DNA of 64,000 nucleotides, from NCBI GenBank assembly GCA_038503065.1, contig JBCAMK010000001.1, positions 1-64,000 of the forward strand, written 5' to 3'. Shown one piece after another: positions 23,569 through 34,187 of the stretch. Position 1 is the stretch's first letter, and every line of letters begins with the position of its first letter. A model generated the notes under the pieces. The model was not told where the DNA came from, searched no databases, and saw only the letters and a program-made list of their open reading frames with translations. The position numbers were made by a program, and so were the translations under genes. This DNA comes from Paragyromitra xinjiangensis (Eukaryota > Ascomycota > Pezizomycetes > Pezizales > Discinaceae).

Positions 23569-23670
23569 CTAATAAAGGAGTGAAGGTGAAGGACTTACAC
23601 CGCACGACGAACATCCACACCCGTTACAGGAACCGGAACAGCTGCAGGAGGTACATGAACAGCCACCCAT
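23569..23670 (-). CDS. cysteine-rich metallothionein
   Basis: Small copper/metal-binding protein. From the ATG at 23670 the reading is MGGCSCTSCSCSGSCNGC then GCSSCG, with eight Cys in 24 residues arranged as C-x-C pairs. It resembles the short copper metallothionein of Neurospora crassa in length, in the Gly/Ser/Cys composition and in the CSC..SSCG pattern. Read straight through, the frame gives nine more residues (VSPSPSLLY) and stops at 23569. However, GGT is followed by GTAAGT, a perfect donor, so a short second exon is likely and the 3' end given here is uncertain. Expression is probably metal-induced in this family; no known element was identified here. Confidence 0.75.
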   Translation of the reverse strand: MGGCSCTSCSCSGSCNGCGCSSCGVSPSPSLLY

Positions 23671-25674
23671 TTTGATAGTTTGGAGTTTACTGAAAGAAGG
23701 ATTTGTTTGTGTTTTTGTGATGGTTGAAGGGAGGTTGCAGGAATCAAAGTGCGATATCGATAGGAAAGAGAAAAAGAGCTGATCTCGATACAACAGCGCC
23801 CCTTTTATATTACTTTGACCGCAATAGAGAATGTCGTGGGAGGTTATAAGTCGTTTGTTATTGACTGTCATGCAGGGAGATAGCCTTAGTTTCCGCCGTC
23901 AAGTCCCGTTCCAAATATTACACGGCTTCAACAGAACGACCATCGCCAATCAGCACTTACGGGATGATCGCCGTTTGCTGCCGCATCGTGCCCAGCCGAA
24001 ATAATCAGTGGCCTCTCTTCTTTGTTCCTCGCCGCATCCAGCGGGGTAATACGACATTTTCGTCTGACGGCAGAGCAAAGACACTGTAGTGGCGCCACCT
24101 TTTTTTATTGGTGATGATCGATTTTCTCCGTTCCATTCGATAAGGTTAAACCGGCGAGGGTGAAGCATCAAGAAAGAACACGGGATTCTTGACAAGGGTC
24201 AAAAAGTTTCTAATTACCCCCCATTACACAGCATATCGGAACGAGGGTGCAGGAGTCTTTGATAAGGCCATTGGCAAGCTTGTACAAGGTTGATAGCTGA
24301 GGGGTTTGTATAATACGAGTATTGAGGAAGGGTGTGTTTAGAGGCTCCTCCGTGGCTAGTTCTAGCCATGGGGTTGCATTCTATTAGTTTTGAAGTACTT
24401 TTGAAATAGAGCGGGTTTTTGTATAAACAAAGAATTTACGCTTAATAGCGGAATTGTGAACTCCGAAGTCATAGAAGTCTGCCAGTTAGATTCAATATTC
24501 ATATTTTCTTAACTAGCCCATGTTCGCGTCAGCAACTATGACGGCACTTATCGCTAACTCATTTGGCCATGTACCACGAGTTATGTTGCCTGGAATAAAA
24601 GCGTCAAGTTCATCAGCCAGAATATGATACTTTCTAACTGTGGGGTAATTCTGTCATAAATTGGCAGGAAACATGGGGAATGATCGTATTGGAGGGGGGA
24701 TCTGCTGATACGTGGATGCATTGCCTGGCTTGCGTTACATGAAGTGACCTTCAGGGTTGTGTTTGATTAGTTGCAGATAAGTATCGACTGTAGCTCGTGT
24801 GGGGTCCCATTACAGTTGCATGGCGAGGCTGGGCCAGAGAGGCGTTATTGCTAGTGATCATATGGCTTTTGGGCCTTCTCACCAACCATTCTCATGACCA
24901 ACATATGGGCTGGGCATATTAATGAGGAAAGGAGGGCACGAAACATCTGATATAGCAAGCTTTCGAGGGGTGAAACGTTCAAGTCACTTGCTCCTTAGAC
25001 ATGGGTAAGAGATTTGGATGGAGCCGAGTGACTTGGCTGGGCTTTTCGGGGGTTCAAATGCATTCAACCCATGATAACTGAGTTGTATTTTGTACCACTC
25101 CTAAACCAATACTACTGAGACCTACATCTCCCCTACCACTCAGATAACGGCAATTCATCTAGGCAAAGGCATCTTTCGGTGCAGCCCAGCCCCCCACTGA
25201 CGATCTGAAAGCCTTCTTATCCCTTGGTGCGTACTAATCCTAACGCAAGCGCTTATCAGTACCCGTCCGGAGGGAATGGCTTCGTGGTCTAGGCTTGACC
25301 TAACCCCCAAACGTTTTGTGATACCTAAGCTACCGGACGAGGGTTATCAGATCGTCCAAAAAAGGGTATCCGAATAGTTCTCACGACTGCTAAACCTTTC
25401 CCTAGACGGCTTGGAATTGGCAAGGCAAGTGGTGGTTGGTCATAAGGTTTCAGTTGCATGGCAGGTATAGAGAGCTTCGTTTGGGTAGTCTGACATGGGG
25501 TAACACCTCCGTATGATTGATGGGACTTATGACGAAATCAATCCGACTGTTAGTACTGGTGGTATAGTGAAATGATTAAATGTATTCATCAGGATCTCTT
25601 AGATACCTAGGCAATTGATCATGAGACTACATGCGCGGAAATCTACCAGATTGCCCGATCCCCATGCTTGAGCT
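23671..25674. other. intergenic, metallothionein promoter and gene-free sequence
   Basis: The first few hundred bases upstream of the metallothionein (23671-23830) should contain its 5' UTR and promoter, with a purine/pyrimidine-biased stretch around 23762-23780. The rest shows no gene, RNA or clear repeat. Confidence 0.45.
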
Positions 25675-26589
25675 TCATATTGTGTCAATCCATTCTTCCA
25701 CTTCTCTCCAATCTTCAATCCTGACCAGTTTTTTTCGAGGCTCTTCTAAACGTGTATCCATAACGCTAAAACCCTCCTGCACTTCTATACCTAATCTCTC
25801 ACACACGCCATCCAGTCTTCGGCCAAAAATAATCCCTACATCTGCCTCTAGCAAGCATAGGAGGTCTGTTGTCGAATCGCCCACGTAAACCACTAAAGCT
25901 GTCTTTTCCCTTTCTTCTTTGAACTCTTTCTTGATGATATCTTCCATAACTCTCAGCTTATCCCAACCAGTCCAAATCCCGCCATCTTCTTGACCAAACC
26001 ATCTATCCAATAACCCAGTGGTGGTCCGTTCATCGTCCTTGACAACCAGTTCGTTCGCGTAAATTTCAATCCTCTTAACTTTAGCTATTTCATCTTCCCC
26101 AAGCTGAATAGAACCCTCGAGACATTCCCGAATCCACCGTCTACTCCAATTAACGCTGACAACCGCGACCTTTCCCCAACTTTCTCCCCTCTCTAAAACT
26201 TTTTTCAAAGCTATCCACCATCCCTTCCTCATAAGTTCCTCGAGTCGCTGCTTATCGCCAATAGCCGTCTGGATGAGCATGGGCAAGCTAAGGTCTTTGA
26301 AAATACCAGAGGCTTCAACACGCTCGATACTTGCTCTTTCGACGGACTTTAGAGATTTCAAGAATTCCTTCTCAGCCGCGAGTGTATTCCGCGTTGCTTG
26401 AGGGTATGATTGGGTATGACGATTATAGTCACGCATGTAAGTATCTGTGAAGTAACTCCATGGAAGCAATTGAGCACTCGAGTGCTGGTGGGAGTAGGCA
26501 GCCGATGCTATTCTAGATATTGTGTCTTTTCCTGTTCTGGTCAAAGTTTCGTCGAAGTCGACAAGGAAAAGGAGACGTCGGGAAGCCAT
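25675..26589 (-). CDS. HAD-superfamily phosphatase
   Basis: Single exon, 304 aa from the ATG at 26589. Motif I is FLVDFDETLTRTG, with the nucleophile Asp11 and acid Asp13; a Ser/Thr motif II is likely in VAVVSVNWSRRWI; motif IV is VVYVGDSTTDLLCLLEADVG. This is the pattern of a Mg-dependent phosphomonoesterase of the HAD family with a helical cap (residues ~30-130). Fungal cytosolic relatives are poorly characterised; the substrate is unknown. An upstream in-frame extension of 18 codons exists, but the motif-I position favours the start at 26589. A tRNA lies 120 bp upstream in the opposite direction. Confidence 0.85.
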   Translation of the reverse strand: MASRRLLFLVDFDETLTRTGKDTISRIASAAYSHQHSSAQLLPWSYFTDTYMRDYNRHTQSYPQATRNTLAAEKEFLKSLKSVERASIERVEASGIFKDLSLPMLIQTAIGDKQRLEELMRKGWWIALKKVLERGESWGKVAVVSVNWSRRWIRECLEGSIQLGEDEIAKVKRIEIYANELVVKDDERTTTGLLDRWFGQEDGGIWTGWDKLRVMEDIIKKEFKEEREKTALVVYVGDSTTDLLCLLEADVGIIFGRRLDGVCERLGIEVQEGFSVMDTRLEEPRKKLVRIEDWREVEEWIDTI

Positions 26590-26710
26590 TGAGGAAGTAA
26601 GGAAGAGGGGTATATTATTGCCGACGACGCGACTTCCACCCAACTTTATTACAACTGCTCAGCAGAAATAAGTATCTTGAATAGTATGCAGTTTTCCCGT
26701 GTAACGTCAC

Positions 26711-26798
26711 GGTTCCATGGCTCAGTTGGTTAGCGCGTGGTGCTAATATCTTCAAGATGTTTACGCCAAGGTCGAGGGTTCGACCCCCTCTGGAACCA
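26711..26798 (+). tRNA. tRNA-Ile(AAT) with 14-nt intron
   Basis: Folds as a cloverleaf: acceptor GGTTCCA pairs with TGGAACC, T-arm GAGGG/CCCTC around TTCGACC, anticodon stem TGGTG/CGCCA. The loop has anticodon AAT followed by A37, then a 14-nt intron (TCTTCAAGATGTTT) and A38. The D-stem GCTC/GCGC has one mismatch, which is shared by all three copies in the window. Confidence 0.95.
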
Positions 26799-27539
26799 TT
26801 CGCTTTCTCTTTTGCTGTCATTTCGACACCTGGTGAGTGCTGTTTAAGGCTTTGTTTGTCTATTTTAGAAATCTACGTGTATGTTAGTTTCATTGCGTTG
26901 CTTTCCCGGGTGTCCCAGTAACATGGACTAGCAGCCAGCGATTGAGTGGGTATAGATTCGCACACGCCCACGGGCCAGTGTTACTATTTTAGAGAAAGAT
27001 ATTATTTATTGATGTCTTCGGGGTTCTTCCGATTACGTTGCACTGTTAACTTTTTGATAGTCCTATACATGTACTCTATCCAGAGACTAAAGCCTAGATG
27101 TAGTGTTTGTACCTAGTGGAACAAGAAAATCCAGCCCATAGAAATTTTGGGAGTCGGTTGGAGATCAGGTCGTTACTTGGTAATGTCTGGCCCTTGCATG
27201 TCTTGAACTAGAATGGGTAGGTGAAAAATTCAATTCACTCTAATTACCGTATTATCTTGGTGGCAGCTGGGCTAGGCGGTTTGAAATCGGTCGTAACGGA
27301 ACCCACAAAGTTGTCTTTGAGAATTGGAAAACCATAGAAGGGCTTCCCGGATACGGGTATCTTCATTTAAGTATTTCGATCCTGCCCGGCCCGGTTGCGT
27401 TCAATACTAACGAGATATTACGGTGGTAGCTGTCGGAACCATGAGCTTATGAAGTACTTTGGCAGAACTTAGAAACAATCGCTTAAAGCTGTTGCGGATA
27501 GTGCACAATGCATAAAAGTAAGGATAAAAAAGTAGTTGA
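26799..27539. other. intergenic between two tRNA genes
   Basis: No gene or repeat recognised between the two tRNA-Ile genes, which are in inverted orientation. Confidence 0.4.
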
Positions 27540-27627
27540 TGGTTCCAGAGGGGGTCGAACCCTCGACCTTGGCGTAAACATCTTGGAGATATTAGCACCA
27601 CGCGCTAACCAACTGAGCCATGGAACC
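27540..27627 (-). tRNA. tRNA-Ile(AAT) with 14-nt intron
   Basis: Mature sequence is identical to the copy at 26711-26798 but on the other strand. The intron differs at one base (TCTCCAAGATGTTT). Same acceptor, anticodon, D-stem mismatch and T-arm. Confidence 0.95.
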
Positions 27628-28719
27628 ATGTTTCACTTTGCCAAATGGCGATTTATGAAACATTTGAAAACAGCAGCCTCAACGGTTATGATCATTTGCA
27701 TCACCTTTTTAGAATTCTCGCAGTGTTTAGATGCACTATGTCATCGCTGCCACCAGCAGTTTCAATGGGGTGCTTCTACGCGTATGAGCCACAAATTTCA
27801 CACTGGTGGCGCTAACTGTGACGGCTAGTCCAGGGGTCGCTTGAGTATCATTTTTAACATCCTCAGCTCTTCAATCTCCGGCTCCTGAATCTTCATCGGG
27901 TTTACACTTCTCTTGTGCATTCCCCAATCATCGTTAGGAGTAAGAGGTGTTTGATGTGCCTAATTTTAGTAGCGTTGATTGGTGTTCGCTAGGTCCCAAT
28001 TTGGCCAGTAATCTCGGAAGATGAAAAACTCCCGAATGCAGCTTCAGGCCACATTACAATAAATTTAGATCTGTCCTGAAACGGGCCATCAACGTCAAAG
28101 AACCCGCGGCGGATCTATTCCTCCACATGTATTGGTTAATAGTGCCATCTTGGAGTTTGGTATGGGTTAGGGTTGTAGGACGTGGCCGACCATAGTCGCA
28201 GATGCTTGCGAGGTGGCGTTTCTGAGGGTTCTCAGTGGTATTATAGATTCTATCTACTTATCCTGCCGAGGAGCGATTGCGTCCAGTAAACGGTTATCCT
28301 CAGCTGCCCATTGTTCGTGATGAGTTGGCTGAATAACGGACTATTTTGCTTGATGAGTGATTGGTGGTGGATAGATGTTCCAGTGGTTAATGATCCGATG
28401 CTCCAGCGAGATCTCGTATGAGCGATACCTCCGACTCACGCGTTTTTCAGTTCTATAGAAGTATCTGGCGTTTAGTGGAGCCCCTCTCCGTTTGACGATA
28501 GACAGTAATAAGACACAGGGGTAATGTCAGGGATTCGTCTATTTTTAAGCGGACCAATGAGCGTCGACAGAGAACTACTAATTGGCGTGGAACATCTCGC
28601 GGCTCCAACCACAAGCTGCAGCAGGCGCGCGCCCTGACGATCAACAGAGAATAGTAATAATAACTTCTATTAGCGATAGACTGGTAGCCGATGAGCTGGC
28701 CATCTTGAAAGCTTCATTG
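27628..28719. other. intergenic upstream of the Fig1-like gene
   Basis: No supported gene in about 1.1 kb. The distal part is promoter territory for the Fig1-like gene. Confidence 0.45.
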
Positions 28720-28727
28720 TATATAAG
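28720..28727 (+). promoter_or_regulatory. TATA box of Fig1-like gene
   Basis: TATATAAG lies 218 bp before the ATG. It is followed by a long pyrimidine tract (about 28797-28940), the usual layout of strong fungal promoters. If used, the 5' leader would be close to 190 nt. Confidence 0.6.
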
Positions 28728-28944
28728 GATCTCCATTCGCCCACTGATTGCTTTTCTATTCCACATCAATTCTCATAAGCCAAGCTTCCACTTCGAGTTC
28801 TCTTTTTTTTCCTTTCTGTTTTCCTTTCTCTTCTCAACAGCAGGTCTGTTACCGTTTTTTCAACACGTACATCTTTTTTTCTTTTTTCACGTTCACGTTC
28901 ACGAGTTTCAACTTTCTTTTCTTTGATCTTTTCTCTTCGTAATC

Positions 28945-30017
28945 ATGTTCAACTTCTCATTTCTTTCTCGTTACGGCTGTGGGCAGTTCACCAGTAAGTC
29001 TCCTGCATTCTCTCTCCATAACCAGTACTAACCCATCATCAATAGAACCTGTCTTCCTGTTCAGCATTATAGTCCTGACGATTTCCACTGTCTTCACGAC
29101 CTTCATCCTCACCGGCTCAACCGCATCCGGTCTTCGAAAATTCTACCTCATCTCGCTCAGTTACAACACCGACTCCACTTCCTCGAAAATCATCAACGGC
29201 ATCGACGGTCTATTCTCCTCCGACAAAAACAAAGCATCATTCTCCAACATCCGTGTAGGATACCGTGGACTCTGCATCCAACACTCCGGAGGATGGGACT
29301 GCGCTAGAGACGGTGCAGCCCTCGGACACATCGCTGGAAACATCACCGGCGATCCGTTGGACCTGGTGGCAATTGCGGATATCTACCGTGACAAGATTTC
29401 ATTCGCGTTCCCCATCTGGGTGGCTGTTGTTTCTTTGGGTATCGCTTGGCTCGGTGTCGCGGCGAACTGCATCCCCGGGATCCCTATCCCAGCCTGGACA
29501 AAGAAAGTTGCGGCGGCAGGATGCACTATTGGATCGTTGGCTTTGCTTGGTGGTATGACTTTGCAGCAAGTTACCTCGTATGTCGTCTTATTCTTTTCTA
29601 TCTCAGCGTTTCACTGACCAGACTGATAGCGGCGCTGTTTCTACTCTTGTCGACAAAATGGGTATGGACGCTGTCGAAATCCACATCGGCACCGCCGACA
29701 TTGGCTTTGGTTGGTCTGCATTCGGACTTGCAGTTCTCGCCACGATCGGTGTCGGTGCCATCGTCATCACCGACTGGGGTGTTGCAGCAGCTCAAGCAAA
29801 GGTCTTGATCAAGAGCGAAGAAGCGTTAGGAAAGGCTACTGGCGGCCGGTTTCAAGTGAGGGACTTCACAGGTGATGTGGAGAACCATCCGGCGAAGCCT
29901 GAGAACACGCGTCCGTCGCTGGGAACCACCAGTTTGAGGGGTGTGGTGTTGGAGAAGGGTGTGGAGTTCGGGAAGAAGCAGGCTACGGGCTTTTTGAGCA
30001 AGTCGCTGCGCAAATAA
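28945..30017 (+). CDS. Fig1-family membrane protein
   Basis: Model: join(28945..28993, 29046..29577, 29630..30017), 322 aa, in frame. Family signs: the region ASGLRKFYLISLSYNT and RVGYRGLCIQ, plus four hydrophobic segments (PVFLFSIIVLTISTVFTTFI; FPIWVAVVSLGIAWLGVAA; AAGCTIGSLALLGG; FGLAVLATIGVGAIVIT). Fig1 proteins are plasma-membrane proteins needed for low-affinity calcium uptake and membrane fusion during mating and, in moulds, hyphal development. The extracellular loop after the first segment has Cys-containing text (GLCIQHSGGWDCARDG). The C-terminal ~75 residues are cytosolic, rich in Lys and Glu. Family assignment is based on motifs I recognise; the exact role here is inferred. Confidence 0.83.
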
Positions 30018-30973
30018 AGTGTCGAGTTTTGGTTTGGGAGAGAGTGCCTAGGGACTAATGCATTACGCAACTATTTTCATTGTTAATCTGTTCTGTCTAT
30101 TATGTAAAATTCAAGCGATATTCTAGCTGTCTGGTGCTGAATCTATCACCTAAAGTGTAAAGCGAGTGCTATATTGTGAAGAACGTAGGAGGAAAGGGAG
30201 TGATTAGAATTGGTTAGCTGAAACAATCGTTCTTTTGGTGCTACGAGTAAAATCCCTCCACCTTACGATCAGATAGCTAGTCTTAAGGAAGTTGAACTTT
30301 TTTTGTAGGTGAAAGAGCAAGTCAAGTTTAATATATCATCTAGCTCTTGGACTTGAAAGTCACAAAACCTCAGTTATCAGGGGATTAGCATCGTGTAAAT
30401 ACCAGTCTTGGGCTTTACATGTCTGAGTTTATCTTGAACACTAAGTAGACTTCCGAACCGCTGCTGCTACACGCACTTTCCGCTGAGCTCACATTTCTGT
30501 CTTAGATTCATAAATGATACTATAGAGGAACGTAACCTTTGTGTACACACCACGCCCCACCCACCGCCTCCAGGCCTACAACGAATGCAGGACATGATTT
30601 AGGAATAGAATGGAGATAATCCCAATGAAAACGCTCCACGCTCCACTTACACCCAGCCTTATCCAACCTAACAAACCTAGACCTTGTAACAAAAAGAGGA
30701 GGGAAAATGTGTCTAACTATTGTAACTTTAGCCGTAATCTTACCCAAACAAAGAAAGAAGAATCGAAAGCCGAAACCGAACCTATAAACAATAAGTACCA
30801 AGGGAACTAATGAACACTAAATGAAATCACAACCCAGGAGTGACAGTTGAACATAAAAACCGAACCGAAAAACCTAAACTGCCCTAGAGCCCCAATGCCA
30901 AAAAGAGATAATAAAACATATACAAGAGAAAATCAATATCTATAAGTTTCACCGAGATTTCCTGCTCGGCTAC
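30018..30973. other. convergent 3' intergenic region
   Basis: Lies between two convergent genes. No gene or repeat found; short frames here are unsupported. Confidence 0.45.
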
Positions 30974-33900
30974 TTAGGCATAAGCATTCATGCTATCAAG
31001 CTGTCCAGTGCCCTTGAGGTCGTTTTCGAACCCTTCAGCAACGTTGAGGACTGTCCTAATATGCTTCATTGAAAGCTTCTCGTTCTTATTATTCGCTAGA
31101 GCTTGCGCTGTTCTGACCGAATTTTTGATCTGTAGATATGATAGTTAGTGGCAATGGTACCAAAACAACCCGGGGATATCAGAGGAACAAACCTGTCGCC
31201 CATTCAGCTTCTTCTTGGCCAGCCAGTCGATCTCCGTAGGTGTCAACACTTCCGGCGAATCAACGCCATCCTTAACCCTCACCATCTCCAAGAACATCTT
31301 CCAGATCTTAACCTTAGCCTTAAAGCCGAGCTCGTTATATCTCAATGCAACGTGGATCCTGCTCTGGAAAGCGTCGTCGAAAGTCTCAACGCGATTGGTC
31401 GTCAAAAACAAGATACCTTGGAAGTATTCCAAAAGACGCAAGAATATCGACACCAACGCGTTCCGGTGCATATCTGCCATAGTTCTGCGTTCCAAGAATA
31501 CGTCTGCCTCATCAAGAAGTAGCACGGCACCCCAAGAGTGTGCAATGTCTAGAATCTTGTTGAGCTCTTGTTCAAGGACAGCAGGATTTGTCCCTAGCTC
31601 TCCCGATGAGACACAGTAAAGCGGCCGCTTGAGGAGTTCCGCGATTCCTTCAGCGGTCAATGTCTTGCCGACTCCCGGAGGTCCGTGAAGGACCGAAACA
31701 AGACCACGGCCTTTACCCTGTATCACATCGTCGATGGTCGAAGAAGCGATATTCTTGCCTGTGTGAGACTCAACAAGGGCCTTGACGATAGCTTTCTGAT
31801 CATCGGGAAGAACAAGCGAATCGAAAGCCTTTTCGTTCCACTTGATGTCCTCAATGCCTGAGACAGGAAATTCCACTAAAGTGATGTTAGTTTGGTGGCG
31901 GTTTTATAGGGGACAGTGATCCTCACGCCACAACTTCTCATTGAATGCCCATCCAAGCACAACAGGCGACGCTAAAAGAAGCTCATCGTCTGTAAATACT
32001 GGTTCGGATTCCTCCTCGGCCACTCGCTCAACTTGCATTGCCTTTTCAATCTCCTCTCCTTTTGTGATGATGTGGTAGTCCCCTTTATCATCGATAACGA
32101 ACTTTGCTTGCTTCATCTCTGAATCCTCCCCACCCGCGGTTTCACTCGCGCCTGCGGCTTCCCCATCCTCACCCTCTCCGTCGCAGCAACAGCAGCCGTC
32201 ACAATCATCAGATCCGGCTTCCGAAGAATCCTCGCTGACGTCAAAGTAGTTGTTTTCAGCATCGTCTTCTTCGTCGTTGTTTCGGGACTTGACAGAGGAG
32301 ACCAAGTAATTTGGATTGATGCGTCGGAATGTGGATGGGTCGATCATGACACGACCTTTGACCTGTATGCTATTAGTACTGTATGTAGAGTTTGTCCGAA
32401 GCGGATTACTTACATGAACCTTAGCATACTGTCGCTTCTTTTTCATAAACGCCATGCCATCGTGCGTTTTGTACTGCATGCCTTTCAACGATACAAATTT
32501 GCGTCCACGCTCAATCAGGGTTTTCTGGGCCTATTAGTATGCTTCTCCGTAGGATTACCGGTAGAAAACTCACTCTCATGGTCTCCTTGTCCTTTCGATA
32601 GCTTAGCGGGTAGCACGCCAACGAGCCAATCTTTCGAGAGCTCTTGAAACAGTCAATGTCGACCATGACTGTCCCCCAGCCAAACCCTCCAGCCCCTTCA
32701 CTACCCACAGCATTTGTCCCCTCTTTTCCGTCGTACTCAAGATATTTCCCCTCGACACTCCACCATTTACCCCTCATGAAACTCGAGTTCTTCTGCGCAT
32801 ATTCCAACCTGAAAGCTCTGGGCTCATTGCTTCCTGCGCAAGTCGTGTACATGATAGTGTTTGGTTTCAAAACAGCCCATAGCAGATCAAAAGTGATCAT
32901 GGAGTTTGCCAACAGCGGATCGATTGTCGCTTTGACAGAAGTATAGTCCGTGTTGATATACTCAATCAGCAGTTTGACTTGGTCGATCTGCTGGGAAATT
33001 TCCTCGGCCGTCAATGGCACGGTTTCAGGTTTCCCCGACTCAATCTTGGGTTTCGCCGGTTCAATTTCCTTTGAAGGCGACGGGTCTGCCTTGGATTTCG
33101 ATTTGTTCTCAACCCAAGCCTGGAGTTCTGGGAGAAAGTTGAAAATCGTGTTGGGGTCGATGGCGGGGATATCCTCAATGAGAGAAACACCTTTCACGTC
33201 GCCAATGATCTCATGCAGAGCATCCTTCAAAAGAATGGATTTGATATCAAGAAGAGTCTCGACATACTTATTTTCGTAGTCGAAGACGCGGCGGACGGTG
33301 AAAATGAAGGAAGAGTATTTATCCGTTTTCGGGTGGGGGACAGTGTCCGTGATCTTGAAGTCATGGATTTCCTTGTCCCAGACTATTCAGGGTCAGCGGG
33401 AAAAGACCAAATTTTCAGCCGTCAGAGGTAATGATATCGGGAACTCACGTTCATCTACTCGCTTATACTCAAGTACGCTAGCCCGCTCTTTCTCGTCGCC
33501 CTCTTCTTCGGCCTTCTCTTCGGCCTCCTTCTCGGCTTTCTTTGCCTTTCTCCTCTCCTTCTTTGCTTTCTTTGCCTTGATCTTCTTCCTCTTCTCCTTC
33601 TGCCGCCTGCGCCTTGACTTGGAAGATTTTGCTAGTATCAACCTGATCGCAGCCGCCAAAGCTTCATCCCCATCAACCTCCGAGTCAGAAGACGACGACG
33701 AAGAGGATGAGGAGCCACTATCAGAATCACCAGACTCCGAACTCTCATCAGAGTCCGAATCATCGGAAGAGCTAGAACTCTCATCGCTCTCCTCGACTTT
33801 CTTTGATTTCTTGCTCTTCTTTGATTTCTTTGACTTTTTGTCCTTTTTAGATTTTTTCTCTTCTTTCTCTTCTTTCTCCTTTTCCTCTTTCTCTTTCTCT

Positions 33901-34187
33901 TTCTTTTCTTGCTCTTCCTTTTCCTTCCGCTCACGGTCCTCTTTCTCCTTCTCCTCCGCCTTTTTCTTCTTATGAATACATTTTCCCTTACCTTTCACTT
34001 TCGAGACGTTTCCGTCGTCTTTGATTGCAGCAGAGGAGGTCTGGGTAGCTGAGGAAGTTTGGGGATCGGTAGGAGCAGTAGAGCTTTCTAGTGATGAGAT
34101 GGCGGACGGAGCAGAAGAAGGGGGGAGTTCGGAAGGTGTTGTTTCAGCTGTGAATATCTCTTCAGATAGAGTTGAGACTGAAGCCAT
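30974..34187 (-). CDS. large AAA+ ATPase with charged disordered N-terminus
   Basis: Model: complement(30974..31129, 31193..31875, 31927..32362, 32414..32530, 32574..33382, 33449..34187), 979 aa, in frame at all five introns. Residues 1-240 are low complexity: Ser/Thr-rich, then long Lys/Glu blocks, then an Asp/Ser acidic block. A middle domain of the type seen in fungal AAA proteins follows (ITFDLLWAVLKPNTIMYT; WWSVEGKYLEYDG). An acidic Cys cluster (DCDGCCCCDGEGEDG) lies before the ATPase. The AAA module has Walker A GPPGVGKT (765-772), Walker B AVLLLDEAD (~816-824), sensor FLTTNR (~857-862) and the arginine-finger region FQSRIHVAL. One module only. Substrates and partners are unknown. Confidence 0.88.

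Noticed and set aside
33298..33975. Ser/Phe-rich plus-strand frame of 225 codons
   Set aside because: It is the complement of the Lys/Glu and Asp/Ser low-complexity part of the AAA gene.
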